This document shows, piece after piece, positions 52,515 through 61,655 of a DNA stretch of 64,000 nucleotides. How positions within the stretch are numbered: position 1 is the stretch's first letter; each line of letters starts with the position of its first letter. The position numbers were made by a program, and so were the translations under genes. This DNA comes from Chamaesiphon minutus PCC 6605. GTDB taxonomy: Bacteria; Cyanobacteriota; Cyanobacteriia; Cyanobacteriales; Chamaesiphonaceae. The stretch lies in contig NC_020053.1 in assembly GCF_000317145.1 (NCBI RefSeq), positions 270,519-334,518 of the forward strand, in the 5' to 3' direction. The notes under the pieces were generated by a model. That model saw only the letters and a program-made list of their open reading frames with translations. It did no database searches and had not been told where the DNA came from.

Positions 52515-52628
52515 AATCTCAGCCGGATAGCGCATCTCATTTATTAGCTAGCACAGTTATGTTGAGACGATATCGATAAGCCCAGACAAACGTGCCTGTA
52601 CTATTACAAATCGATCTTTTAGATCTAC

Positions 52629-53117
52629 ATGCCACAACCACAGTCTGCTTATCCAAGCTGCAATTCCTCACTAGAGCACGTTCCAATTGAGTCAGATCTA
52701 ATTTCGCTCCAGATGTCGCGATCGACTCAAACACAGCAAGAAATAGTTGCAGCATATTGTCAGAATTCCACTAAATTTGCGACCGAATATCAAATTAGGA
52801 TGGCGAGTGTCACTAAAGACTCGATCTATTCTAATTGGTCGATTGAAGCCAAGAATGTCATTCTAGCCCAAGCCAATCATCGCGGAAATTACTGGGTATT
52901 CGATGCTGGTCACTGCACCTATCTCGTGCCTGCCAAGCGTAGATATATCGACTCACATGCTTACACGATCGCCAGTTGGATCTTTAGGGGGCATAATTAT
53001 ACCCCCGATTATCTGAATATCGAACTAATCAGACCAGCAATACTCATGCCATTGGAGAGCGATTCCAATCTTCAAATATGGCAACTTCACCAGCAGGGCG
53101 AACTAATATTTTCGTAA
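52629..53117 (+). CDS. Hypothetical protein, 162 residues
   Basis: No recognised domain. The C-terminal two-thirds look globular (NVILAQANHRGNYWVFDAGHCTYLVPAKRRYI, then YTIASWIFRGHNYTPDYLNIELIRPAI). An internal start at 52713 (MSRSTQTQ) is possible. No ribosome-binding site clearly decides. It sits between two membrane-protein genes of the transfer cluster. Confidence 0.5.
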   Translation: MPQPQSAYPSCNSSLEHVPIESDLISLQMSRSTQTQQEIVAAYCQNSTKFATEYQIRMASVTKDSIYSNWSIEAKNVILAQANHRGNYWVFDAGHCTYLVPAKRRYIDSHAYTIASWIFRGHNYTPDYLNIELIRPAILMPLESDSNLQIWQLHQQGELIFS

Positions 53118-53186
53118 ATTAGCTTTTTACCCCTAAATATAAAAACAACTATTCGCTAGACCCAAAAACCGAGCGCGAGCATCATC

Positions 53187-53795
53187 ATGACTAAATATAA
53201 TCACCACAAACACAACCCTAAATCTAGCTTACTCGATCGAGTCTATTACTCATGTTCGGTTGAATTCTGGTTATCGATCGTTACCGTCGGTATTGCGGCT
53301 GATTGGATCTTCAAGCTCGGAGTTAATTCCTTACTGATTACGCTGGCATGGACGGGTACTCTCGGCACCTATTTAATATTTTCCAACCGGATTGCAGGCG
53401 ATCTTTGGTACAAATTTCGCAGCATCAAGGCACCTCAACATTTGTTATTACTGGTTGCTGGAATCTCAATCTTAGGCAGCTTATTCCTAATTACCTGCAT
53501 AACAGATACCGCTCATGCTTTGATACTTACAAATTCAGGCGAGCAGCAAATTAAAGACTTAATATCTGGTAAAGACGTGGGTGTTTCAAATTCTAGTCTA
53601 GCTGGCTTTGGAACCATGATCGTTAACTTAATTAAGGTTTCCTTTGGGATTGCATGTGTCTTTGGAATCAAACATGCTTACGACAAATATAGGGAACGGG
53701 CAGAAATACAAGAAATCGTTGAAGCTCCAGTAATTCTAATTATTGCTGTTTCGGCGGTCGATGGCATTATGGGTGCAATCTTCAAAACAGCATAA
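53187..53795 (+). CDS. Multi-pass membrane protein of the conjugation cluster
   Basis: 202 residues with about four or five hydrophobic segments (FWLSIVTVGIAADWIF, SLLITLAWTGTLGTYLIF, LLLLVAGISILGSLFLITCI, GFGTMIVNLIKVSFGIACVF, and a C-terminal APVILIIAVSAVDGIMGAIF). The arrangement, just upstream of a short membrane protein and the ATPase, fits a VirB2/VirB3-region component. It has no signal peptide cleavage pattern, so it is likely an inner-membrane part of the secretion channel. Confidence 0.6.
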   Translation: MTKYNHHKHNPKSSLLDRVYYSCSVEFWLSIVTVGIAADWIFKLGVNSLLITLAWTGTLGTYLIFSNRIAGDLWYKFRSIKAPQHLLLLVAGISILGSLFLITCITDTAHALILTNSGEQQIKDLISGKDVGVSNSSLAGFGTMIVNLIKVSFGIACVFGIKHAYDKYRERAEIQEIVEAPVILIIAVSAVDGIMGAIFKTA

Positions 53796-53801
53796 TAAAT
53801 C

Positions 53802-54125
53802 ATGTCCTACGATCGCGAACCAATCAGAGTCAACCGCATTCTCAGCCGCAAGCCAGGGATTGCCGGAATTCCTGCCGATGTATTTATCATCGCTCTGGGC
53901 TTGGATTTACTACTGTATCTATTTTTAATCCAGATCTTCAATCTGGGCTGGCAAGTATTCGCCCTAGCTGTTGTCGTCGTCGATGGCACTTGGATCGCCC
54001 TCACCCTCAAGGGCGTGTGGCAATTTGTCGGGTTATGGTTCAAACCACCTCGCTACATCCGTGCCAATCTCCCCTACCGTTCGCCCTTACCTCCAGCAGA
54101 AGACCCCGATGTTCGCACGTCCTAA
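53802..54125 (+). CDS. VirB3-like small membrane protein
   Basis: 107 residues with two close transmembrane segments (ADVFIIALGLDLLLYLFLIQIF and WQVFALAVVVVDGTWIALTLKGVW), a short cytoplasmic N-terminus and a basic/proline C-terminus. VirB3 proteins have this form and are encoded directly before VirB4. It overlaps the VirB4-like gene by 17 bp. Confidence 0.65.
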   Translation: MSYDREPIRVNRILSRKPGIAGIPADVFIIALGLDLLLYLFLIQIFNLGWQVFALAVVVVDGTWIALTLKGVWQFVGLWFKPPRYIRANLPYRSPLPPAEDPDVRTS

Positions 54126-56808
54126 ACCAGTCAAACAAGTCTGTCGTCCTGGGGAGAAGCCAGAATTACTATTTCCGATCGAGGGAGAATTAGATTTAGT
54201 CACCCATATCGATTTCGATTGCAATGGGCGACAATTTGGCGCGTATTTACTTCAGATTACCGAGCGCAAGTATCGACTGGTATTTGGGTTTCAATGCGAT
54301 GGCATTCACCCGAATCTACCGTGGGGTAGGATCGATCCGATTTATAACAGGCTATCTGCTGGGTTTAAGGATTTGCCGGAGGGAGAGGTGTTAACGATCC
54401 ACATGAAATCGTTTGTCGATAACACCGCCCGAATGCAGGAGTTATCCAAAACAGTGGAAAACTGTCAGTCAGATGTCTTGAAATACATCATCATGACCGA
54501 ACAAAAACGGTTGCAAACTCTGACAGACAAGGGAATGCGAAAACCCAAATCGCTGACCTTATTTGCGACGTTTACCTTCGACCCCGAAGCCGATGTCAAA
54601 GATGACCAGATCGAAGCTTTTGGTAAGGGTCTTTATAAAATGTTCGCTAAGTTTTCAGGGGCAGAAAAGATCGCTCAGTCTCGCGAATTTACAGAGTTCT
54701 TAGTCGCTGGTGTCAATACGTTCTATTTATGGGAACAGATCCTCACTAATAAGATGGGGCTGGGGGTTAGAGCTTTAAGTACCCAAGAGTTGTGGCAGGA
54801 TTTATGGGCGAGAGTTAATTCCACACCCGCGCCGCCCGTACCCCAACGGATATTTTTCAATGGTAAAACAGCCACCGAGAATATCTATCGTCCCCTCCAT
54901 CCCCTATCGATTTTAATCGACGAAGAATCTAGCTTACCGACGGCAGATTATCGCTGGGTGAAAGTCAAAAATAAGTTCGTCGGCGTGATGTCGATGTTAG
55001 ACCAACCAGATGAATGGAGTGACAAATTAGATGCACTCACTTACCTGTGGAATAAGTTAGGGGAAGATAGCGTTTACGATATCGAACACATCGCTCAGAT
55101 CGCTAAAGTTAGTCAAAGTATCAGTCGCAAAAAGCTCAAAGATCTGACCGATGAAGAGGTGTACAAAGCAGAAAAGGCAGCGGCTGAAGGCGATATTAAC
55201 GTTGCGGCGAACCTCAATGCCCTAGAAGCGATCGAGGCTCAAGAAATCCTCCATAAAGGCGGTGTCGAACTATCGATGTCATCGACGTTCCTCGTCCATC
55301 GCAATACGGTAGAGGAGTTAGATCGGGCTTGCGATTACCTCAAGTCTCTATTCCTCTACCCCGCCCATTTACACCGCGAGTATACCTACACTTGGTGGAC
55401 GTGGTTGCAAACGTTCCCTGTGGCTTGGGATATGGCACTATCTCGCCCTTTTAGTCGCGAGAGCAAGGTGTTTACCAATTATGTGGCGGGGACTGTCTCG
55501 CTGGCTTTGATTAATACTTACGACAAAGGTGGATTTGAGTTAATCTCCAACGATGGTGGCGTACCGCTGTACATCGACATTATTAATAACCACCATCATA
55601 TTCTGTGGATTGCCACTACCAGAGCGAGTAAATCTGTCTCCACTACGGGGATGCTCAACGGCGCATTGGCGAATAATTTGCCCGTGACGATTATCGACTG
55701 TCCGCCCACAAAAGAAGCCTCTACTTTCCGCGATTACGCGCGGCTATTGGGTGGAGCGTTCTTCGATGTGGGTTCGGAATGTAGCAATATTTTTGAGGTA
55801 TCCGATCTCTCATACCTATCGCCGGAAGATCGGGAAGATCGGCGCAAGGATTCCCAAGAAACCCTGTTAGAAATCCTCCAAATGCTGGTGACTGGTTCTA
55901 ATCCCGATACGTTCGAGCCAATGTTTCGGGATTTAATTAGATCCTTACTCACATTAGTTCTGTCCAAATTCTTCGCCGCTCGTGAAATCCAATCGCGGTA
56001 TATTGCAGCGATTAAGGGAGGCGTTGGTAGTGACGCATGGCAAAAGTACCCAGTGTTAGAAGACTTCATCGGTTTCTGCTCGCCGGAACGAGTCAATATT
56101 ACCGAACCAGAACAACTCAAAGCTTTAAGTTATATCGTCACCAAACTGCGATCGTGGACGCAGAGCCGAACGGGACAGGCTTTTTGTCGCCCATCTACTT
56201 TCAAAACTGACTCCCAGTTATTCGTGATGGCAATTCGAGGAGTAGCCAACGCGGAGGATATGGCAATACTCGCGACGGTTGCTTATGCAACAGCGATCCG
56301 CCGCGCTTACAGCAATCCTAAATCGGTACTATTTTTGGATGAAGCTGCTGCCCTACTCAAATTCCCTGCCCTAGCATTGATGATCGGTCGGTTGTTAGCA
56401 ATTGCTGCCAAAGCGGGGATCAGAGTAATGCTAGCCGCACAAGAAGTTCACTCAATTAAAACCTGCGCTGGCGGCGAACAGATCCTGGCTAACTGCGATA
56501 TCAAATTAGTCGGACGCATCCAACCGGAATCGGTAGATGCGATCTCCGAAGTTATGAAGATTCCGCTGGAGCTACTCGCGCCCAATCTCACCGAAGCATA
56601 CGTTCCCAATCGCGGTTGGGGTTACTCCAACTGGTTGATGTTAGATGGACGGAGTTATACCTGGGCGAGAATCTACGCTAGCTCCGGTACCTTAGCCGCT
56701 GTTGTCAATAACGTCCATGAAGTCGAACGCCGTCAAGCCCTGCTGGAGCAAGCCGAGCATCCAATTATCGGATTGGCTCGGTACGCTTCTGAATTACTAC
56801 CTGCATAA
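54109..56808 (+). CDS. VirB4/TraC-like conjugation ATPase
   Basis: 899 residues from the ATG at 54109 (MFARPKPVKQV); longer in-frame starts lie inside the upstream gene. The N-terminal half is the VirB4 non-catalytic domain, and the C-terminal half the P-loop ATPase, with Walker B LFLDEAAALLKF (Asp744, Glu745) intact. The P-loop is degenerate: IATTRASKSV (Ala502, Lys508, Ser509) lacks both glycines of the usual GxxxxGKS. VirB4 powers pilus assembly and transfer. It is preceded by VirB3-like and followed by VirB5/VirB6-like genes. Confidence 0.75.
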   Translation: MFARPKPVKQVCRPGEKPELLFPIEGELDLVTHIDFDCNGRQFGAYLLQITERKYRLVFGFQCDGIHPNLPWGRIDPIYNRLSAGFKDLPEGEVLTIHMKSFVDNTARMQELSKTVENCQSDVLKYIIMTEQKRLQTLTDKGMRKPKSLTLFATFTFDPEADVKDDQIEAFGKGLYKMFAKFSGAEKIAQSREFTEFLVAGVNTFYLWEQILTNKMGLGVRALSTQELWQDLWARVNSTPAPPVPQRIFFNGKTATENIYRPLHPLSILIDEESSLPTADYRWVKVKNKFVGVMSMLDQPDEWSDKLDALTYLWNKLGEDSVYDIEHIAQIAKVSQSISRKKLKDLTDEEVYKAEKAAAEGDINVAANLNALEAIEAQEILHKGGVELSMSSTFLVHRNTVEELDRACDYLKSLFLYPAHLHREYTYTWWTWLQTFPVAWDMALSRPFSRESKVFTNYVAGTVSLALINTYDKGGFELISNDGGVPLYIDIINNHHHILWIATTRASKSVSTTGMLNGALANNLPVTIIDCPPTKEASTFRDYARLLGGAFFDVGSECSNIFEVSDLSYLSPEDREDRRKDSQETLLEILQMLVTGSNPDTFEPMFRDLIRSLLTLVLSKFFAAREIQSRYIAAIKGGVGSDAWQKYPVLEDFIGFCSPERVNITEPEQLKALSYIVTKLRSWTQSRTGQAFCRPSTFKTDSQLFVMAIRGVANAEDMAILATVAYATAIRRAYSNPKSVLFLDEAAALLKFPALALMIGRLLAIAAKAGIRVMLAAQEVHSIKTCAGGEQILANCDIKLVGRIQPESVDAISEVMKIPLELLAPNLTEAYVPNRGWGYSNWLMLDGRSYTWARIYASSGTLAAVVNNVHEVERRQALLEQAEHPIIGLARYASELLPA

Positions 56809-56822
56809 TTCGCAAAACATCA

Positions 56823-58091
56823 ATGAAAAAACGACTACTTTCAATCGTTATGTCCGCGCTAACCCTGCTGGGCAACATTCGATCGCCGCTAGGCGACGCG
56901 CAAGCTTCGGCAGCGGCAACGGGTAGCGTTACAACTACCACTACTCAAACCGTTGAGATCGATGGCATTAAAGTTCCCATCCCACCTCAAAACACGACCA
57001 CCGTTGTAAATGGGACAACCGTACCAAATCCAACCACAGTCACACCCGCAGTCACCGCACCGACAGCAACCACAAAACCAGCAGCCAATGGCATCATCCC
57101 ACCAGACATCGGCAAGACAGTAGGAACTACGGCGCAAGGGATGGTGACTACAACAGTTACCAATGCCGGAACTGGCGCGATTCAATCGGGCGAACGATCG
57201 CTTACCACCACAGCAACCCAACAGACAGCAGAAATTAGTAACACCTTAAATAAGATCCCATTTGTCGGTGGGATCGCTAACGGACTAATGAAAGAAAAAA
57301 TCGCTGCTGGTATCGGCGATTTAAGTAAAATCGCCAATACTAAATTTATGGAGATGATGAACGATCCCAACAACCCATTAGGCGGAATTGGGAAAACGAT
57401 CGCGGGTTTCTTCGGTGGTGGGGGTGGGGGTAATCCCAATAATGCCAGTTCTCAAGCTACGGCTCAAACTACCGCGATCGAGGCTACAACCGATAGTTAC
57501 GGCAAAGGCGCGACTCAAGCAGCCACCATTTTGTCAAAGCAAGCCAATCCCAATATCGGCAGCATCAATACCACCCTCGCCAGCACCACACCAGCTAGCG
57601 ATATTGCGAGTACTGTCACCAATACCCAGGCCCAGCAGGATGTAGCCAAAATTGCCCTCAACACCAATCCTGCCAACGGATCGCTAACTCAATTAGATGC
57701 GATCTCCACCACATCGAGTAAGGTAATTGCCGAGAGTGCTAACGGTGTCTCCGGTCAAGCAGCCCTCAGAAGCCGAGTCTTGGGATCTGGGTTAAATGCG
57801 GCGGGGATGCAATATCAAGCGGCGCAAACCTACGATAACTCGCTCGACCAATTGAATGCCATCAGCCAACAGCTCGGACAACACGGTGCGATTAGTGCCG
57901 AAAGCGTCCGCATTGCCGCCGAGCAAAGAACCTTGAGTGCCGCACAACTGGCTCAAGCATCAACCGATGCAGCAGCACGAATTCGCCGCCAAGAAACTGA
58001 GGATCGCGCCAGCAAGCGATTGACCGATGAAGTCCAAAACACTAACTCCATCATCCAAGGGATGGTGGGCGCAGTTAAGTCGAAGAAGTAA
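56823..58091 (+). CDS. Secreted Thr/Ala-rich protein of the conjugation cluster
   Basis: 422 residues with a signal-type N-terminus (MKKRLLSIVMSALTLLGNI) followed by long Thr/Ala/Asn-rich segments and a central glycine run (GGGGGG). The C-terminal third is helical with regular Gln/Ala (AAGMQYQAAQTYDNSLDQLNAISQQL). The position between VirB4-like and VirB6-like genes is that of a VirB5/TrbJ-type periplasmic component. No family was found by eye, so the assignment is positional. Confidence 0.55.
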   Translation: MKKRLLSIVMSALTLLGNIRSPLGDAQASAAATGSVTTTTTQTVEIDGIKVPIPPQNTTTVVNGTTVPNPTTVTPAVTAPTATTKPAANGIIPPDIGKTVGTTAQGMVTTTVTNAGTGAIQSGERSLTTTATQQTAEISNTLNKIPFVGGIANGLMKEKIAAGIGDLSKIANTKFMEMMNDPNNPLGGIGKTIAGFFGGGGGGNPNNASSQATAQTTAIEATTDSYGKGATQAATILSKQANPNIGSINTTLASTTPASDIASTVTNTQAQQDVAKIALNTNPANGSLTQLDAISTTSSKVIAESANGVSGQAALRSRVLGSGLNAAGMQYQAAQTYDNSLDQLNAISQQLGQHGAISAESVRIAAEQRTLSAAQLAQASTDAAARIRRQETEDRASKRLTDEVQNTNSIIQGMVGAVKSKK

Positions 58092-58249
58092 GGGGTAGAG
58101 GAATTGGGGGAAAGGGTAAAGGGGAAAGGAACGCACTCACCCATTTCCCTTTACCCGTTTTTCCCTCACACCACCAACAGCACACAGACATCGATCGAGA
58201 TCCGAGTCAAAAGTCGATCCCCTTTCCCCTTTCCCCTTCCCTAACACCC

Positions 58250-59533
58250 ATGCCAGATATCTTACTAGACCCACACTTATTAGCCGCCGCCAACTTCAGC
58301 CAAGCAGCGGCTACTGGTTCGGCACTGGCCACCAACTTCGCCAAGGAATTCTGGTCGAATGTTTTTCAAATGGGCATCTTCGGACGAGTCGCACAGGTAT
58401 CTTTGACGATCGCGGGCATCGGCGTAATTTATCGCGGTTATTATTTTCTACTAGAAATTAAAGCTAAAACTTTAGATACCGAAAAAGTCGTCGGTTTTCT
58501 GATGGTCTTGATTCTGGTACTACTGATGCTATGGAATAGCGGACAGTTAGCCATGTATACGGTAATGGGAATGCGAAATTTTACTAACTCGATCTCCGAT
58601 ACGATTATGCAGGGAATTTCCTTCGATTTTGAGAAATTACAAGCAACTAGAAGTCTCAATGGCACAAATCTCGCCCAATCCTATTTTGTTAAATTTGAAG
58701 ACGAGTTAAAAAAATGCGCTCCCGCAGCCCAAACAGCCTGTTTTCAACAAGCACTAGATAATTTAAAACAAAGTGTAGCTACCAATCCCGAACAAGATCC
58801 GGTAGTTAATGCCAAAATAGCCGAGATTCAAACAGATCTCAATCGGGCAGCGGGGGTACAGCCAAACAGTACTTCAGCCACTTCGGGGTCGAATAGCACA
58901 ACAGCAGCGGCTGGTGCGTCAGATGGGACGATCGATGAGAAGGCTAAATGGGATATTATCGGCAAGGTCGGGGACTCGATTAAGTCGATGGGTAGTGCCA
59001 TTTCTAATGCGTTTGAAAATTTAATTCAGCTCGTATTTACCTGCTTGGCGATCGCCTTTTATATCGCCTTAGAACTGACTTTATTAGTATTTGGCTTCAC
59101 CTTCCCAATTAATATCGCCCTATCGTTATTCGACCCCGCACCGATTAAAAATTGGTTTGGTAATTTTTGGTTGTTAGTCAATGCCAAACTATGTTTTGCA
59201 ATTATCGTCGGTATTATTGTCTATTTGAATCTCTGGGCGCAGAGCCAGACGGGACTGGCAAGTTTAGGGATTTTTACGATCGGTATTTTAATGGCAATTT
59301 ACGCTCCCTTCCTCACCTTCTACTATTGTCAAGGTTCTGCTCTGGCTCTAGCTGGGGCAATGAACTCACTTACCAGCGCACCAGCGCGGGGAGCGGCAAG
59401 AGGAGCTGGTAGGGTAGGGGGTAGAGCTGCTGGTAAATTGGGAAGTGGCTTGATGCGTGGAGTGGGGATGGGGATGGGTAAGATGGGCAGAGCGCAGGGA
59501 CGGAAAATTGCGGCAATGGGTCGGAAGAAATAG
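58250..59533 (+). CDS. VirB6/TrbL-like polytopic membrane protein
   Basis: 427 residues with about six hydrophobic segments: VAQVSLTIAGIGVIYRGYYFLL, VGFLMVLILVLLMLWNSG, IQLVFTCLAIAFYIALELTLLVFGF, LLVNAKLCFAIIVGIIVYL and the final IFTIGILMAIYAPFLTFYY pair. A large periplasm-type loop follows the second segment. Such proteins form the inner-membrane channel in type IV secretion. The C-terminus is Gly/Arg-rich (GRAQGRKIAAMGRKK). No T4 coupling protein is visible in the window. Confidence 0.65.
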   Translation: MPDILLDPHLLAAANFSQAAATGSALATNFAKEFWSNVFQMGIFGRVAQVSLTIAGIGVIYRGYYFLLEIKAKTLDTEKVVGFLMVLILVLLMLWNSGQLAMYTVMGMRNFTNSISDTIMQGISFDFEKLQATRSLNGTNLAQSYFVKFEDELKKCAPAAQTACFQQALDNLKQSVATNPEQDPVVNAKIAEIQTDLNRAAGVQPNSTSATSGSNSTTAAAGASDGTIDEKAKWDIIGKVGDSIKSMGSAISNAFENLIQLVFTCLAIAFYIALELTLLVFGFTFPINIALSLFDPAPIKNWFGNFWLLVNAKLCFAIIVGIIVYLNLWAQSQTGLASLGIFTIGILMAIYAPFLTFYYCQGSALALAGAMNSLTSAPARGAARGAGRVGGRAAGKLGSGLMRGVGMGMGKMGRAQGRKIAAMGRKK

Positions 59534-59641
59534 TCGATCGATGTCTGAAGATCGGCATAAAGATCGGCACATTTTAGCAATTAAAAATGCTACAATTAGT
59601 ATGTAGAAACAGTTTTAGGCTCTAAAAAGATCGGCACTATT

Positions 59642-60811
59642 ATGGAATCTCTCGCCCTCATCGAACCATTATTACCTGGGTTGAGGAATCGAGTATCGAC
59701 CGATCTGGCTACGCAACTGTGGGCGGAGAGTAGTGCGCTCAATAGTAATTTACAGGTGGCGACGATTTTGGGGATTGGCGATTTAGTTCGCACGATGAAT
59801 TGCTACTACAGCAACCTCATCGAAGGACATCGCACCCACCCCATCGATATCGAACGCGCCCTCGCTCAGGACTTTTCGATCGATCCCCAACAACGAGAAT
59901 TACAGTTAGAAGCTAAAGCGCATATTGAAGTGCAACGGGAGATCGATCTGGGCAATGCGCCAGAATCGGTTGTGAGCGGGGAGTACCTGAAGTGGATTCA
60001 CCGTGAATTCTGTACTCGACTACCCCCTGAGATGTTGGTGCTGACTAATGCTGAAGGTAGCAGACAAATTCAGATCGTGCCTGGGGAGTGGCGCACGGGT
60101 GATGTAATTGTCGGGCGACACATTCCCATTTCCGCCCCAGCCATTGACAGCTTTATTAACCGCTTTGCAACTGGTTATCGACTGGAGAGATTGTCGCAGA
60201 TCGATCGAGTAATTGCTGTTGCTGCGGCGCATCATCGCTTGGTATGGATTCATCCCTTCTACGATGGGAATGGGCGGGTGGCGCGATTATTTTCCCATGC
60301 GATGTTTCGGGAAATCGGCATCGGTACCAGTTTATGGTCGATTTCACGCGGATTAGCGCGATCGAAAGATCGATATCGCGCTGTTTTGGCTAACGCCGAT
60401 TTACCCAGATGGAACGATCTCGATGGCAGAGGAAATCTGACAGCTAAGGGATTGCAAGCCTTTTGTGAGTTCTTTTTGAATACTTGTATCGACCAAGTGC
60501 AGTTCATGCGATCGTGCCTCGATCCACAGCAACTACTCACCAGAATTGAGGTGTATCTGGGGGAAGAAATTGTCGCTAAACGCTTGCTCCCTGGCTCCGA
60601 TCGGGTGGTTGCAGCGGTGTTTCGATCGGGAGAGTTAGATCGAGGGCGAGCGGCGGCGGCGAGTGGCTACCAGGAGCGGCAAGGGCGTAAGGTGTTACAG
60701 CAGTTGTTGGCGGCTGGCTTGTTGGTTTCCGATACGCCTAAAGGTGCGGTGAGGGTAGGTTTTCCATCTACTTTACTAGAGCGATATTTTCCGCGATTGT
60801 TCTTGGGGTGA
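59642..60811 (+). CDS. Fic-domain protein (AMP-transferring family)
   Basis: 389 residues. HPFYDGNGRVAR (204-215) is the complete Fic active-site motif. At 57-62, SNLIEG matches the inhibitory-helix motif (S/T)xxxE(G/N), placing it in class II (self-inhibited). The C-terminal part is a winged-helix-like region (GSDRVVAAVFRSGELDRGRAAAASGYQERQGRKVLQQLLAAG). The enzyme would AMPylate a protein target, unknown here. A partly decayed second copy lies at 61318-61600. Confidence 0.88.
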   Translation: MESLALIEPLLPGLRNRVSTDLATQLWAESSALNSNLQVATILGIGDLVRTMNCYYSNLIEGHRTHPIDIERALAQDFSIDPQQRELQLEAKAHIEVQREIDLGNAPESVVSGEYLKWIHREFCTRLPPEMLVLTNAEGSRQIQIVPGEWRTGDVIVGRHIPISAPAIDSFINRFATGYRLERLSQIDRVIAVAAAHHRLVWIHPFYDGNGRVARLFSHAMFREIGIGTSLWSISRGLARSKDRYRAVLANADLPRWNDLDGRGNLTAKGLQAFCEFFLNTCIDQVQFMRSCLDPQQLLTRIEVYLGEEIVAKRLLPGSDRVVAAVFRSGELDRGRAAAASGYQERQGRKVLQQLLAAGLLVSDTPKGAVRVGFPSTLLERYFPRLFLG

Positions 60812-60918
60812 TCCGCCACAGACTGGAACATTGCAGCAATGGGTAGGAAGAAATAGTCGATCGATAATCATTATGTATCGACAGTTTTAACCTCTAATCA
60901 AACAACACTAAGCCACAG

Positions 60919-61224
60919 TCATTTCCATTGCTCCTTGTCATTGTCGATCTCCCAACCTTCGCCATCTAGAACGGAGAATTCCGTCAGTTCTGGATCGGTT
61001 AAGAAATCATTTGCGGTTGACGCAATCGTCGCTTTGAGGTGTTGATGCCGTTCTTTGACAGGGAGATTGGCAAGTTGTTGGAGGGATAGAACCGAGCCTG
61101 TGGTTGCTTGGGTAAATTTCTGGCGGAGGAACTCAGTGAAGTTTACAACTTCTTGCTGTTGGGTGGGGGATAGTTGTCTTAAATTATTGATGACGATCTG
61201 CTCGTAGTCGATGCTCGTTTGCAT
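60919..61224 (-). CDS. DUF2281/VapB-like antitoxin-type protein
   Basis: 101 residues. The first half, MQTSIDYEQIVINNLRQLSPTQQQEVVNFTEFLRQKF, reads like DUF2281-type short antitoxins, and the tail EFSVLDGEGWEIDNDKEQWK is acidic. No toxin gene adjoins it: Fic lies on the other strand and the space to the right holds a broken fic copy. It may be an orphan left by a deletion. Confidence 0.55.
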   Translation of the reverse strand: MQTSIDYEQIVINNLRQLSPTQQQEVVNFTEFLRQKFTQATTGSVLSLQQLANLPVKERHQHLKATIASTANDFLTDPELTEFSVLDGEGWEIDNDKEQWK

Positions 61225-61317
61225 GGTTAATTCTCCATTCTCTGTTACTAATTTAATTCATATTCTCCTCGTTCTACAATTCACCCCAGTACTACCAACT
61301 CTCGCAACGACCGAGTG

Positions 61318-61610
61318 AAGTTGTGAGTGAGAAATACTTGAAATGGGTTCACCGCGAATTCTGTACTCGACTTCCCCCTGAGATAGTAATGCCCAAGGTA
61401 GCAAGCCAATTCAGAGCGTACCAAGGGAGTGGCGCACTGGAGATGTTATCGTCAGGCGACATATTTCCATTTCCGCACCAGCGATCGATAGCTTTATTAA
61501 CCGCTTTGCCACTGGTTATCGATTGGAACGATTGTCGCAGGTCGTTGTAGCCTACCGGAGGTAATTGAATAATTGCTGTTACTGCGGCGCATCATCGCTC
61601 GATCATCGCA
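61318..61610 (+). pseudogene. Decayed partial copy of the fic gene
   Basis: The sequence aligns with nucleotides ~59973-60245 of the intact fic gene: SEKYLKWVHREFCTRLPPEI matches SGEYLKWIHREFCTRLPPEM, and the stretch encoding SFINRFATGYRLERLSQ is also present, but in shifted frames and with a stop near 61550. The HPF active-site part is missing. A matching short copy of the end of the VirB6-like gene plus its intergenic sequence lies at 60835-60900, so the whole segment looks like one ancient duplication. Confidence 0.75.
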
Positions 61611-61655
61611 AAGTTATTTAGGAATAAATTGTGCTTTGTAACTCGATTTACATGA

